From: Syntrophaceae bacterium
GTDB lineage: Bacteria; Desulfobacterota; Syntrophia; Syntrophales; Smithellaceae
DNA length: 64,000 nt
Direction of reading: 5' to 3'
Assembly: GCA_018436925.1 (NCBI GenBank)
Contig: JAHDKI010000015.1
Coordinates: forward strand, 1-64,000
A program made the translations under genes and the position numbers. Position 1 is the stretch's first letter, and every line of letters begins with the position of its first letter. The notes under the pieces were generated by a model, which searched no databases, was not told where the DNA came from, and saw only the letters and a program-made list of their open reading frames with translations. This document shows, piece after piece, positions 17,219 to 25,904 of the stretch.

Positions 17219-18547
17219 ATGTCCTTTTCCCGTTGTTTGTTCCAAACGTTGCGGCCGGTTTTTCTAATTGGGATCGTCGTTGTTGTTTCAGCGTGCGGCG
17301 GAGGCGGAGGGTCCGCTTCGCCGCCTTTTGTGCCTGCGGACTCTTTCCGCGCAATCGTTGTTTCTTCCGGAACGATTCATGCCGGCGGCACGGACTATCC
17401 TTACCAATTGCTCAGGCTGGAAGTTGCCGGAAAAGATCCATCCTTTGCGCAATGGATGCCGCAGCCCGGCGCGGCGCAGGCTCCGGCCGTCATGCTGACC
17501 GATCCTTACGGGCATATTGTCTGGAACGGGGACTTGCCGCCGTCGTCACTGGATCTCATCAGGTCTCCCGAGGATGTTTTTAATGATGCCTTCGTTTACC
17601 TCATCAACGGCTTTTCCGTGTTGAATGTTTTCGGCCGCTTTTATACGGAAGGCAATATTCAAAATGATGTGGACGACATGGTGGCCGGTTTGCAATACCT
17701 CGGCCGGCACGAGGGCGTGATGCAGGATCGCATCGCCGTCTCGGGCGGATCCTGGGGCGGGTTTGAAGCGCTCTGGGCGGCCGCCAACGCTCCGCAAAAC
17801 GCCGTTCCGCGTGTGGGGGTTGCGCTGTTCCCCGTCAGTGATTTTGAAGATTTAATGGATTATGTCGTAAATGATATTCCGGCGACGATTGTCGATCCGG
17901 ATAAACGAGTTCAATATTTCAGTTTCTTTGCTCCATACGTCCAGCGGATTAACGGGACCGCGCAAGCGGAAGGCTATGGCCGATGGACGCGGAGCTATTT
18001 GCTCGCGAATTTACAAACGGATTTTCTGGTCGTGCACGACCAGTGGGATACTCTGATTCCATTCGGTCATTCGTGGAATCTTGCGGCGGAATCGGTCGGA
18101 CGCGTGCAGGGGCTTTGGTTTTTTAAGGGATCGGAGGCGGATCTGAACGATCTGCCTTTTGGTTACGCGCACGGAGACCTGCAGGCGCGGGATTCCCTGG
18201 GCACGCCATTTTCTTTCCCCGCGAGTCTTACTCTTTCTCTTGCCTATCTCTTAAAAGGGATAGCCCTGCCGGACCAGGTTATTTTCAACGGGTTTGATCC
18301 CGACGCGCTTGCAGCATTCGTCCAATACCTGAAAACCTATAAAGACGGCGGAGTGGACATGGAATGGGCGGCGCCCAGACTTCTTGACCTGGCCGATGAC
18401 CGTGTTCGGTTGATCAATATGGATACGGCAAATGATGTGCGCTTCGGCGACGCGGAGACGGCCCGCATTCTCAATGAAGTCTGGGGAACCGCATTGGATG
18501 AAGATAATGTCCGAAGTGCGCTCGCGGCGGGTCTTCCGCCTTATTAG
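17219..18547 (+). CDS. Lipoprotein alpha/beta hydrolase (prolyl oligopeptidase-like)
   Basis: Predicted outer-surface or periplasmic lipoprotein hydrolase of 442 residues. ATG 17219 gives a type II signal peptide with a hydrophobic stretch and lipobox VSAC followed by a Gly/Ser linker (GGGGGSAS). A further upstream ATG at 17171 has no ribosome binding site. The nucleophile elbow is SGGSWGGFEA near residue 180, with candidate acid Asp in VVHDQWDTLIP and His in GYAHGD, as in S9-type peptidases and related esterases. No beta-propeller is seen, so it is a compact hydrolase of unknown substrate. Weak GC pairing and a T run after the stop (18560-18600) could act as a poor terminator. Confidence 0.7.
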   Translation: MSFSRCLFQTLRPVFLIGIVVVVSACGGGGGSASPPFVPADSFRAIVVSSGTIHAGGTDYPYQLLRLEVAGKDPSFAQWMPQPGAAQAPAVMLTDPYGHIVWNGDLPPSSLDLIRSPEDVFNDAFVYLINGFSVLNVFGRFYTEGNIQNDVDDMVAGLQYLGRHEGVMQDRIAVSGGSWGGFEALWAAANAPQNAVPRVGVALFPVSDFEDLMDYVVNDIPATIVDPDKRVQYFSFFAPYVQRINGTAQAEGYGRWTRSYLLANLQTDFLVVHDQWDTLIPFGHSWNLAAESVGRVQGLWFFKGSEADLNDLPFGYAHGDLQARDSLGTPFSFPASLTLSLAYLLKGIALPDQVIFNGFDPDALAAFVQYLKTYKDGGVDMEWAAPRLLDLADDRVRLINMDTANDVRFGDAETARILNEVWGTALDEDNVRSALAAGLPPY

Positions 18548-18598
18548 GCGCTCTGAAAGCCGGATCGAAGCTGTCGCCTCATGCTGACCCGGCATTTT

Positions 18599-18626
18599 TT
18601 GCTTGATTTTTCAGGTGTCTTATACT
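18599..18626 (+). promoter_or_regulatory. Candidate promoter of the methyltransferase gene
   Basis: TTGCTT at 18599-18604 and TATACT at 18621-18626 with a 16-base spacer; initiation would fall about 45 bases before the ATG at 18681. Confidence 0.35.
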
Positions 18627-18680
18627 TTGGTGTCGAAAAAAATTAAGCCGCTTCCTTAAACGGGCGGTGGAAGGATGAAC

Positions 18681-19397
18681 ATGCTGATTCACGGACGGGA
18701 ATTTCAGGTTGCGTCGCTCAATGAAATTCATTTCAAGATTGTCGATAAATTGAAAAAGATGCCGAAAGGGAAAGCGCTCGATTTTCCCGCGGGCACGGGT
18801 CGCCTGTCCTGGATGCTTTATAACGAGGGGTTCGACGTGACGGCCGCGGACATCGGCCCCGAAGGTTTTCAGAATCCCGAGATTCCCGTGGTGAAGGGCG
18901 ACCTCGACAGCCGATTTCCCTTTGAAGACGGCACCTTCGATTACGCCTGCTGCGTGGATGGCCCTGAGCACGCGGAAAACGTCTATCACACGTTCCGCGA
19001 ATTTGCCCGGGTTTTGAAAAAAGGCGGCCTGTTCACCATGAGTTACCCGAACTACTCCAACATCGAATCGCGGATACGCAACGTTTTCTATGGCATCCTG
19101 GAACCGGTCGAGCCTTACAACCCCAAAGATCACAAGAATAACGGCCATATCAGCCGTCCGCCTTACGCGCTTTTGAAAATGGCGCTCAATTACGCGGGCC
19201 TGGAGATTGAAAGCATCGAAAGCGAAAAGACCAAGTATAATCAGCTTTTCCTGCTGCCCGTGGCCATGATACTTTTTTTGTTCACCAAAATCAAAGGGGA
19301 AAAAGGACGGCAGAAGTACTGGCTTTCCGAATCCAATTCCTGGAAGATTCTGATGGGCGGAAACGGCCTGATCATCGGTTCCCGAAAGGTCCGCTAG
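18681..19397 (+). CDS. Class I SAM-dependent methyltransferase
   Basis: A 238-residue methyltransferase of the Methyltransf_11/ubiE-like type. SAM motif I is LDFPAGTGRLSWML (about residue 34), the acidic loop is VTAADIGPEGF, and the post-motif segment FPFEDGTFDYACCVDGPEH corresponds to motif II. The C-terminal part has one hydrophobic segment (QLFLLPVAMILFLFTKI). ATG 18681 is six bases from AAGG and preferred over ATG 18675, which abuts the ribosome binding site. Substrate unknown. Its 3' end faces the damaged AMP-ligase gene on the other strand, with 34 bases between. Confidence 0.8.
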   Translation: MLIHGREFQVASLNEIHFKIVDKLKKMPKGKALDFPAGTGRLSWMLYNEGFDVTAADIGPEGFQNPEIPVVKGDLDSRFPFEDGTFDYACCVDGPEHAENVYHTFREFARVLKKGGLFTMSYPNYSNIESRIRNVFYGILEPVEPYNPKDHKNNGHISRPPYALLKMALNYAGLEIESIESEKTKYNQLFLLPVAMILFLFTKIKGEKGRQKYWLSESNSWKILMGGNGLIIGSRKVR

Positions 19398-19431
19398 AGC
19401 CGGATCCGATTCTACTCGACGAAGATGCGCG

Positions 19432-20889
19432 TCAAGGAGTTGCGAGTTTTTCAACGAACGCCACTTCGCGCGGAACTTTGTAAGGAGATAAATGGACCTT
19501 GCAATGCCGGATGATTTCTTTGTCGTCGAGCTTTTCGCCCGCCTTGAGGGCCACTTCGGCCCGGACGATTTCCCCGCGCATTAAGTCTTCCTTTCCTGAA
19601 ACACGCGAAGTTCGCACCGCCGGATGGAGGTTTATAACGTCTTCCACTTCCTGGGGATAGACGTTGAAACCGCTGGTGATGATCATTCTTTTTTTGCGCC
19701 CGGTCAGGAAAATATATCCTTCCTCGTCCATGCGGCCCAGATCGCCGGTATGGAGCCATCCGTTGCGAATGACCTCGGCGGTGGCCGCTTCGTTTTTATA
19801 ATAGCCTTTCATGACGTTTTCGCCCCGGACGATGAGCTCTCCTGTGGCGTTGCGCGGAAGGTCGTTGCCTTTTTCATCCACAATCCGAATGTCAATGCCG
19901 GGAAGCGCCAAGCCGATCGAACCGGGTTTGGCGTCTCTTTCCATGCGATTAAACGAGCACGCGGGGGCCGCCTCGGTCAGTCCGTAGCCTTCAAGCATGC
20001 GCACGCCGAATTTCTGTTCGAAAACCGGAATGAATTCAGACGGCATGGCTGACCCGCCGGTGACGCAAAGCCGCAGGGAGCTGACATCATATTTGGGGGC
20101 TTTATCAAAAAAAACCATGCCGATGTAAAGACGGGGAACGGCGCAGATGTAAGTGATCTTTTCTCGTTCAATGGCGGCAAAAAGGCTGTCCATCGTCAGC
20201 CGGTCCATCATGACCGTGGAGCAGCCGGCCTGGATGACATTGAGCATATTGACGGTGGCGCCGAAGGAATGAAACAGCGGAATGAGGCAAAGACCGATAT
20301 CGTCCGGCTGCCGTCGGAAAATCGGCTGAATCATATTCAACTGGGCGCACAGATTGCCATGCGTCAGCGTGGCGCCAAGCGGTTTTCCGGTCAGGCCCGA
20401 TGTAAAAATGATTTCCGCCGGGTCGTCGGGATGGATCTGTACGAAGGAATCATCATTTTGAACGGTGGCTGCGGCTGCTTCCGCCGCGGAACCGGGGTGG
20501 TCAGTGAGGTATAGGGATCGGCAACTTGAAAGCCCTTTTTCAATTCCCCGGTATTTTTTTTCATGCGAGCCTTGAGTGATCAGCAGCGTCGCATCGCTGT
20601 TGTCCAGAAGATAGGCCAATTCAGACGGCGTTGAGGAGGTATTGAGCAAAACGGCCACCGCGCCCGAGCAAACGATTGCCAGATAGCAGAAGACAAATTC
20701 CGGAATGTTGGGCAGCATCAAAGCGACTTTGTCGCCTTTTTTGACGCCGAGTTTCTTGAATGTCGCCTGGGTTTCGTAAACGGAATTAAGAAGCTGAGCG
20801 TAAGTGATTCGCCGCTGATCGGAGATCAGGACCGGCCGGTCGGGATAATTCCGGACGGAAGTTTCCAGCAAGTCTTTCAGATTCGTAAT
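19432..20889 (-). CDS. AMP-dependent acyl-CoA synthetase homologue, probably inactive or decaying
   Basis: Adenylate-forming ligase homologue (485 residues from 20889). Conserved parts include GYGLTEAAP (A5), WLHTGDLGRMDEEGY (A7) and TGRKKRMIITSGFNVYP (A8). Three defects stand out. The ideally placed AGGAGG (20897-20902) is seven bases before an ATT codon at 20889, which restores the family N-terminus TNLKDLLETSVRNYPDRP; the first conventional start, TTG 20871, is 25 bases from the site. The P-loop reads TSGLTGKPLG, with Leu (codon 20377-20379) in place of the conserved Lys. The frame stops right after FVEKLATP, before the A10 motif with the catalytic lysine; a shifted frame continues DAHLRRVE. 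This looks like gene decay, or an infC-like rare start plus loss of adenylation. Confidence 0.7.
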   Translation of the reverse strand: MTNLKDLLETSVRNYPDRPVLISDQRRITYAQLLNSVYETQATFKKLGVKKGDKVALMLPNIPEFVFCYLAIVCSGAVAVLLNTSSTPSELAYLLDNSDATLLITQGSHEKKYRGIEKGLSSCRSLYLTDHPGSAAEAAAATVQNDDSFVQIHPDDPAEIIFTSGLTGKPLGATLTHGNLCAQLNMIQPIFRRQPDDIGLCLIPLFHSFGATVNMLNVIQAGCSTVMMDRLTMDSLFAAIEREKITYICAVPRLYIGMVFFDKAPKYDVSSLRLCVTGGSAMPSEFIPVFEQKFGVRMLEGYGLTEAAPACSFNRMERDAKPGSIGLALPGIDIRIVDEKGNDLPRNATGELIVRGENVMKGYYKNEAATAEVIRNGWLHTGDLGRMDEEGYIFLTGRKKRMIITSGFNVYPQEVEDVINLHPAVRTSRVSGKEDLMRGEIVRAEVALKAGEKLDDKEIIRHCKVHLSPYKVPREVAFVEKLATP

Positions 20890-20988
20890 GGTGCGTCCTC
20901 CTGAAAATGATGCCGCTCACTTAACAAAGAACAGGTTTTTTTTCAAGCGGATAAAGAATTCGACCGCAGTCCGAATCGGTAATTTTGC

Positions 20989-21017
20989 TTGCGGGCCTGC
21001 CGGTTTTACCCTATAAT
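20989..21017 (+). promoter_or_regulatory. Candidate sigma-70 promoter of the YtfJ-like gene
   Basis: Exact TATAAT at 21012-21017; TTGCGG at 20989-20994 gives a 17-base spacer but only three -35 matches. Expected leader is about 75 bases to ATG 21100. Confidence 0.4.
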
Positions 21018-21099
21018 CGCGCCGCCGTTGAAGAGGGGCGTCCCGATTTCATTAGGCATGGCCCCTGCATCCTGCGTTGTTGGACCTAAGGAGGAGAAA

Positions 21100-21630
21100 A
21101 TGAAGAAGATTTTGATAGCGGTCATGTTCGTTTTTCTGTGTGGCACCATGAATCTCTATGCGGCGCAGCTCAAAGTGGGCGATAAAGCCCCGGATTTTTC
21201 TCTCATGGACGGGACCGGCAAGGCCTATTCTTTAACCTCGCCCGAGTATCAGGGGAAGGTCATGTCGATCTTTTACGTGGATCCGGATGAAAAAGACCTT
21301 AATTCGCATGTCGAAGATGCGCTTTTGAAGGATCCGGGCCTTGAACGCAATGTCCGGTATAAGGGCCTGGGCATTACCAATCTGAAAGCCAGCAAGTTGC
21401 CGAATTTCGTCATTAAAGCCGCCATCAAAAGCAAGCAGAAGAAGACCGGCGCCGTCATTTTGCTGGATCCCGACTATATCATTCTCAATTCGTGGGGACT
21501 GCAAAACGATACATCAAGCCTGGTGATTCTCGATAAGGAACGAATCTGCCGGTATATCTACAACGGCAAGCTGCCTCAGGCGGAAGTGGACAAAGTTTTG
21601 AGCATCATTAAGGAATATCAGGTTAAATAG
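21100..21630 (+). CDS. Secreted thioredoxin-fold protein, YtfJ-like
   Basis: A 176-residue exported protein. ATG 21100 is preceded by GGAGGAG and starts a Sec signal peptide (MKKILIAVMFVFLCG, likely cut after LYAA). The mature part begins KVGDKAPDFSLMDGTGKAYSL, the entry strand of AhpC/TSA and TlpA proteins, but where an active-site Cys or CxxC should follow the sequence reads FYVDPDEKDLNSH; the only mature Cys is near the C-terminus (KERICRYIY). This pattern fits the YtfJ family of unknown function, not a redox enzyme. A strong terminator follows directly. Confidence 0.8.
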   Translation: MKKILIAVMFVFLCGTMNLYAAQLKVGDKAPDFSLMDGTGKAYSLTSPEYQGKVMSIFYVDPDEKDLNSHVEDALLKDPGLERNVRYKGLGITNLKASKLPNFVIKAAIKSKQKKTGAVILLDPDYIILNSWGLQNDTSSLVILDKERICRYIYNGKLPQAEVDKVLSIIKEYQVK

Positions 21631-21656
21631 CCAGCGGCTAAAGAAAGAAACCAACG

Positions 21657-21689
21657 CGCCGGTTTGGTCAGTATAAGCCGGCGTTTTTT
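21657..21689 (+). terminator. Intrinsic terminator of the YtfJ-like gene
   Basis: Arms 21657-21665 and 21675-21683 form nine pairs (one G-U) around a nine-base loop, followed by six T. Confidence 0.87.
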
Positions 21690-21730
21690 ATCAGATTCGA
21701 AGTTCGGATCGGAAAAGAGGAAGACATTTC

Positions 21731-22585
21731 ATGTCGGTGGTCATTGACGGCAACAAGGTGTCGCAGGAGATTCGTCAACAACTGCGCGGGGAGACAAGTG
21801 CATTTCAGGCGCAAACCGGGATTGTCCCGGGGCTGGCTGTGGTCCTGGTGGGCGACGATCCGGCTTCCCAGGTTTATGTGGGAAGAAAGGCAAAAGCCTG
21901 TGAGGAAATCGGTTTTTTGTCCCGTGAGTACCGGCTAAGCGCCGACACCTCCGAAACGGCACTTCTGGATTTAATTCATGAGCTCAATCTGGATTCTCTG
22001 ATTCACGGTATTTTAGTCCAACTGCCTCTGCCTAAACATATATCGACGGATAGGATCATTGCCGCAATCGACCCGCATAAGGACGTGGACGGCTTTCATC
22101 CCTACAATGTCGGGGGCCTTGTGACAGGCTCGCCGCTTTTTGTTCCCTGTACGCCGCGGGGCATCATGGAGCTTCTCGACCGGACCGGCATTGCTCTGGC
22201 CGGAAAGGAAGCAGTCATTGTCGGACGAAGCAACATTGTCGGAAAACCCATGGCGCTTTTGCTTCTGGCGCAGCACGCGACGGTCACCATCTGTCATTCC
22301 CGGACAAAAGATCTGCCCGCCGTCACCTCGCGCGCCGATGTTTTGATTGCCGCGGTGGGCAAAGCCCGGATGATTACGGCGAACATGGTTAAAGACAATG
22401 CAGTGGTGATTGACGTGGGCGTCAACCGCCTGGAAAACGGAAAACTCGCCGGCGATGTAGCGTTTGACGAAGTGGCGCCGAAAACGTCATTTATCACACC
22501 GGTTCCCGGCGGCGTGGGCCCCATGACGATTGCCATGCTGATGAAAAACACGCTGGATGCAGCCATCGCCGCTTCTAAAAAGTAA
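21731..22585 (+). CDS. folD: Methylenetetrahydrofolate dehydrogenase/cyclohydrolase
   Basis: Bifunctional FolD that oxidises 5,10-methylene-THF to methenyl-THF and hydrolyses it to 10-formyl-THF. At 284 residues it has the family length. Signatures: catalytic Lys in YVGRKAKACEEIG, LPLPKHI, HPYNVG, the NADP motif VIVGRSNIVGKPMALLL, and TPVPGGVGPMTIAMLM. The start has GAGGAAG upstream. It lies behind its neighbour's terminator, 77 bases before the first sulfotransferase gene, and marks the boundary between core metabolism and the glycan region. Confidence 0.96.
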   Translation: MSVVIDGNKVSQEIRQQLRGETSAFQAQTGIVPGLAVVLVGDDPASQVYVGRKAKACEEIGFLSREYRLSADTSETALLDLIHELNLDSLIHGILVQLPLPKHISTDRIIAAIDPHKDVDGFHPYNVGGLVTGSPLFVPCTPRGIMELLDRTGIALAGKEAVIVGRSNIVGKPMALLLLAQHATVTICHSRTKDLPAVTSRADVLIAAVGKARMITANMVKDNAVVIDVGVNRLENGKLAGDVAFDEVAPKTSFITPVPGGVGPMTIAMLMKNTLDAAIAASKK

Positions 22586-22661
22586 CCGATGAAACCGGTG
22601 AGCGGGCGGGCGCCAAAACTAAGAGACACAAGGAAGCCCTAAGCGGAAAGTTGAGTAATCC

Positions 22662-23306
22662 ATGATAACAAAATTGTCTAAAGCCGTTTTGGAAATATTC
22701 GGCGAAAAGAAGATCATTCAGTTCAGCCCCCCCAGAACCGGAAGTACCTTGGTTTTCAACGTGCTGAGAGAGATTTTCCCCGGTCGGCGAATTGATAAAT
22801 CGCACAACTACGAGACCAAATTCGAAAAGTATCCCGTCGTCGTGACCTACCGCCATCCGCTCGATGCCATGGCATCGAGCATTCAGCGCTACGGCCGAAC
22901 TCCGACGGATGAAGAAATCGAAAATCAAATCAAGGAATTTGAAGCAAACAGCCTGTGGGACATTCTTCCCATCCGCCGTCATCCGAATGTCTTAATGCTG
23001 AAATATGAAGAATTCTACAAGAACTACGATTATATTTTCGACGCCCTGGAGACATTCTTTGGCGTGACGATCTCCGCCGAAAAGCGCCGGGAGATTGCGG
23101 ATCGGTATAATATTGAAGCGGTTGATAAACAAGTCCGCGAGTACGGCGATTTTCAAACCTACGACACGGTGACGCAATTGCACGGCAGGCACATCTCGGC
23201 TTACAAGGGCGGCGTCAATTACTACCGGGAATTCTTCAGCCCCGAGCAGATCGACTATTTAAAGAAAGTCTACGCCAAGCTTCTTGCCGAATTCGGATAC
23301 GATTAA
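22662..23306 (+). CDS. Sulfotransferase family protein
   Basis: A 214-residue protein of the PAPS-dependent sulfotransferase fold, cytoplasmic. The 5'-phosphosulfate loop reads IIQFSPPRTGSTLVF near residue 20 and the 3'-phosphate segment reads VVTYRHPLDAMASSI near 60. It is shorter than typical 250-350-residue members because the spacer between the two motifs is only about 40 residues. The ribosome binding site is weak. It converges with the acetylation genes on the minus strand. Acceptor unknown; transfer to a glycan is inferred from the neighbourhood. Confidence 0.75.
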   Translation: MITKLSKAVLEIFGEKKIIQFSPPRTGSTLVFNVLREIFPGRRIDKSHNYETKFEKYPVVVTYRHPLDAMASSIQRYGRTPTDEEIENQIKEFEANSLWDILPIRRHPNVLMLKYEEFYKNYDYIFDALETFFGVTISAEKRREIADRYNIEAVDKQVREYGDFQTYDTVTQLHGRHISAYKGGVNYYREFFSPEQIDYLKKVYAKLLAEFGYD

Positions 23307-23326
23307 AAAAACCGGAAGCGGCCGGA
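23304..23326 (-). terminator. Weak terminator after the SGNH/MBOAT unit
   Basis: On the minus strand CCGG-N6-CCGG directly follows the stop codon and leads into seven T. The stem is only four pairs plus flanking A-T pairs, so efficiency is doubtful. Confidence 0.45.
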
Positions 23327-23327
23327 T

Positions 23328-24413
23328 TCACTTCAGATGATGATCGCGCAAATACCGGTCGAGGTCGTGTTGTTGTTCGGCCAGATGTTTGTCGATGTTC
23401 TCTTTCGTGACCAAAACGCCGAAATCCTCCGGCACGTCGGCCGTTCCCGCGCCGAAGATCTTTTTGATCACCATGTCCGCGACCCGGTAGCGGAAATGGA
23501 CTTCTTCGTAATAATTCATGGGATCGGTCGTCACCGAATTCATTCCGCTGAAATCATAAAATTCCGTCAATTGCGCCAGCCGCTTTTTGATTTTGAAAAG
23601 GGCTTCCATCTCGTTGAGATCAATCAAATAGTAGGAAGGCGAGATATAAAAGATTAACCGGAAGTGATGTTTTCGCGACAGATCGATCAGCTCTTCGATG
23701 GCCGCGAAACTGAGATCCGTGATGTTTTGTTTATATGTTTTCGGTTCGTACTTTTTAACCCGGTAGTCGAAATAGGGTTTCCCCGTTTCTTCGATGAAGC
23801 GGTCCAGATGTCTCCAACGCAGCACAAGGCCTTGCCGGTCCATGGTAAATCGTCTTTCCGGTTTGAGGTTTCTTTTTCTTTCCCGCCAGCCTTTGAGTTC
23901 AACGAGATCCGGTTTTCGGAAAAAGTAGATGCCGAAAATCTTGAGTCGGTTGGGACCGCCGGCGTCGGGGTGCATAATGCGCATTAATTGGGTTTCGTGG
24001 TCGGCGGGAGGTTTGTCGAAACAAAAGCCGTCGAGTCCGACAACAACATTCTTAATTTTTACGCCTTTTTCCAGAAAGGCTTTGATGATCGCCAGATGCT
24101 GAACCGGCAGGCCTTCGCTGTAGGACATGTTGTAGAAGCGTCCCTGCGGAATTTTCCCGACGTCCATGACCCAGATGCGCGAAGTGCCGAAGAAGAAGGA
24201 ATCGAACTGGTCCGGATGACGCAAAACATATTCGGTATTGAAAAGATGCTGGTTCATTCCGTCGGGGTAAGAGGCCGGATACAGCGGTTTGTCGCCGCTG
24301 AATAGGGCGAGCCGGACGGCGTAATGGTCAATATGAAGATTGATTCCCACGACGGCCAGACACAGAAGCCCGATCAGCGTCAGAGTAATAATCAGCCATT
24401 TCCGGTAATTCAT
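23328..24413 (-). CDS. SGNH/DltD-like membrane-anchored O-acetylation partner
   Basis: A 361-residue protein with an N-terminal membrane anchor (residues 6-26) and a periplasmic domain. The GDS-like nucleophile motif is FFFGTSRIWVMD near residue 74, and a C-terminal Asp-x-x-His-like element is found in DPMNYYEEVHFR, as in AlgJ/AlgX and DltD-type acetylesterase-fold partners of MBOAT acyltransferases. It begins 15 bases after the MBOAT gene in the same direction, so the two form a polysaccharide O-acylation pair: MBOAT moves the acyl group across the membrane, this protein hands it to the glycan. Family is inferred from motifs and context. Confidence 0.65.
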   Translation of the reverse strand: MNYRKWLIITLTLIGLLCLAVVGINLHIDHYAVRLALFSGDKPLYPASYPDGMNQHLFNTEYVLRHPDQFDSFFFGTSRIWVMDVGKIPQGRFYNMSYSEGLPVQHLAIIKAFLEKGVKIKNVVVGLDGFCFDKPPADHETQLMRIMHPDAGGPNRLKIFGIYFFRKPDLVELKGWRERKRNLKPERRFTMDRQGLVLRWRHLDRFIEETGKPYFDYRVKKYEPKTYKQNITDLSFAAIEELIDLSRKHHFRLIFYISPSYYLIDLNEMEALFKIKKRLAQLTEFYDFSGMNSVTTDPMNYYEEVHFRYRVADMVIKKIFGAGTADVPEDFGVLVTKENIDKHLAEQQHDLDRYLRDHHLK

Positions 24414-24428
24414 CTCATCTCACCGCAT

Positions 24429-25904
24429 TTAAAAATTAAAGTACAAAAACGTGCTGGCCTGGTTGAGCAAAAGCAGTCCTACGGCCATCATGAAGCCGGT
24501 TGCCAGCGCGGTTTTCCAGCTCGGGGAAAATTTTTGCTCCATCTCGTTGGAGTTTTTAGTCAACAGGATAACGGGAATCAGCGCGACGCACAAAAACAGG
24601 ATGTGCGCATCCACGGGCGGAAGATTCTCGCGCCACTGGCCGAACCGCACGCCGAAGACCGTCAGTTTTTGGAAAAAGGGATTGCCCGCGAGCTTTTCTG
24701 AAACATAGATGCCGTTCATGCCCAAAACGCCTTTGAAAACTTTCATGGCGTCGTCCCAAGTTCTTGCCCGAAAGAAAATGGCGGAGATGTGAAAGAAATT
24801 GAAGAACAAAAACCACGCCAGGGCTTTGGGCATGCGGATGCCCAATTGCCGCCAGTAACGGTAAAAAATGGATACGGCTCCGTGGATGAATCCCCAGAAT
24901 AGAAAAAGCCATGAGGCGCCGTGCCAGAAGCCGCAAATCAGAAAGGTCAACATGATATTGACGTTGGTCCGGATTTCGCCTTTGCGGCTTCCGCCCATCG
25001 GAATATACAAATAGTCGCGCAGAAAGCGTGTCAATGTCAGATGCCAGCGCGCCCAGAAATCGACAATATTAACGGCTTTGAGCGGTGAATGGAAATTGAT
25101 CGGCAGCCGGATATTGAGCATCAGCGCGACTCCGATGGCCATATCCGTGTAACCGCTGAAATCGAAATAAATCTGCATTCCGAACGACATGCTCGTGAGC
25201 CAGGCCTCGGTAAAGGTCAGCGTCGAGGACATGTCGTAGCCGTAGTTGACGACCATAGCCAGTGTATCGGCGATGGCGGTTTTTTTAAACAATCCGATGG
25301 AAAACAGAAAAAGCCCCCGGCAGACATTGTCGATGTTGAAGCGACCGGCCGCCTCGGAAGAGATCTGCGGAATCACTTCGGAATGGTAGGCAATCGGACC
25401 GGAAACGACGTAGGGGAAAAACGTAACGTAAAGACAGTATTGGAAAAAACCATAACGGTACTTGCCGTGGCGATAGATGTCCGTCAGCCAGATGATCTGC
25501 ATGAACGTGTAAAAACTGATGCCCAGAGGCAGCAGAATATGCAACGCGCCGATATGGGTGGAAAAAAGCGAATTGATGTTGTCCAGAAAGAAGTTGTAAT
25601 ACTTGAAAAAGCCCAGATAGACGATGTTGGCGGCAATGGCGGCGCCGAAAAGGCTTTTCCTGCGGGAGGCCTTTTTGCCGTCGGCCGGAAAAGACGCCAG
25701 CGCCGAGCCGAAGGCGTAATTGAACACGACCGAGCCGAGAAGGACCGCCGCAAAGTAAACGTTCCAAAAAGACATAAATCCCACAGAGGCAACCAGTAAA
25801 AACCGGTGGGCCCATTTGGCGGACGCATATTGGTGAAGTAAGAAATAACCCGCTAAAACGATCGGCAGGAAAAGAAGGATGAAAACGTATGAGTTAAAAA
25901 GCAT
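24429..25904 (-). CDS. MBOAT-family O-acyltransferase, AlgI-like
   Basis: Polytopic membrane acyltransferase of 491 residues with about ten or more membrane segments. The N-terminus MLFNSYVFILLFLPIVLAGY and the block YFDFSGYTDMAIGVALML are typical of AlgI/PatA-type MBOAT proteins; the active histidine is in CGFWHGASWLFLFWG near residue 315. Conserved SFYTFMQIIWL and NFHSPLKAVNIVDFWARWH are also present. A ribosome binding site AGGA precedes the ATG at 25904, and a good promoter lies about 85 bases upstream. It works with the SGNH-like gene that follows. It probably acetylates a surface glycan. Confidence 0.92.
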   Translation of the reverse strand: MLFNSYVFILLFLPIVLAGYFLLHQYASAKWAHRFLLVASVGFMSFWNVYFAAVLLGSVVFNYAFGSALASFPADGKKASRRKSLFGAAIAANIVYLGFFKYYNFFLDNINSLFSTHIGALHILLPLGISFYTFMQIIWLTDIYRHGKYRYGFFQYCLYVTFFPYVVSGPIAYHSEVIPQISSEAAGRFNIDNVCRGLFLFSIGLFKKTAIADTLAMVVNYGYDMSSTLTFTEAWLTSMSFGMQIYFDFSGYTDMAIGVALMLNIRLPINFHSPLKAVNIVDFWARWHLTLTRFLRDYLYIPMGGSRKGEIRTNVNIMLTFLICGFWHGASWLFLFWGFIHGAVSIFYRYWRQLGIRMPKALAWFLFFNFFHISAIFFRARTWDDAMKVFKGVLGMNGIYVSEKLAGNPFFQKLTVFGVRFGQWRENLPPVDAHILFLCVALIPVILLTKNSNEMEQKFSPSWKTALATGFMMAVGLLLLNQASTFLYFNF

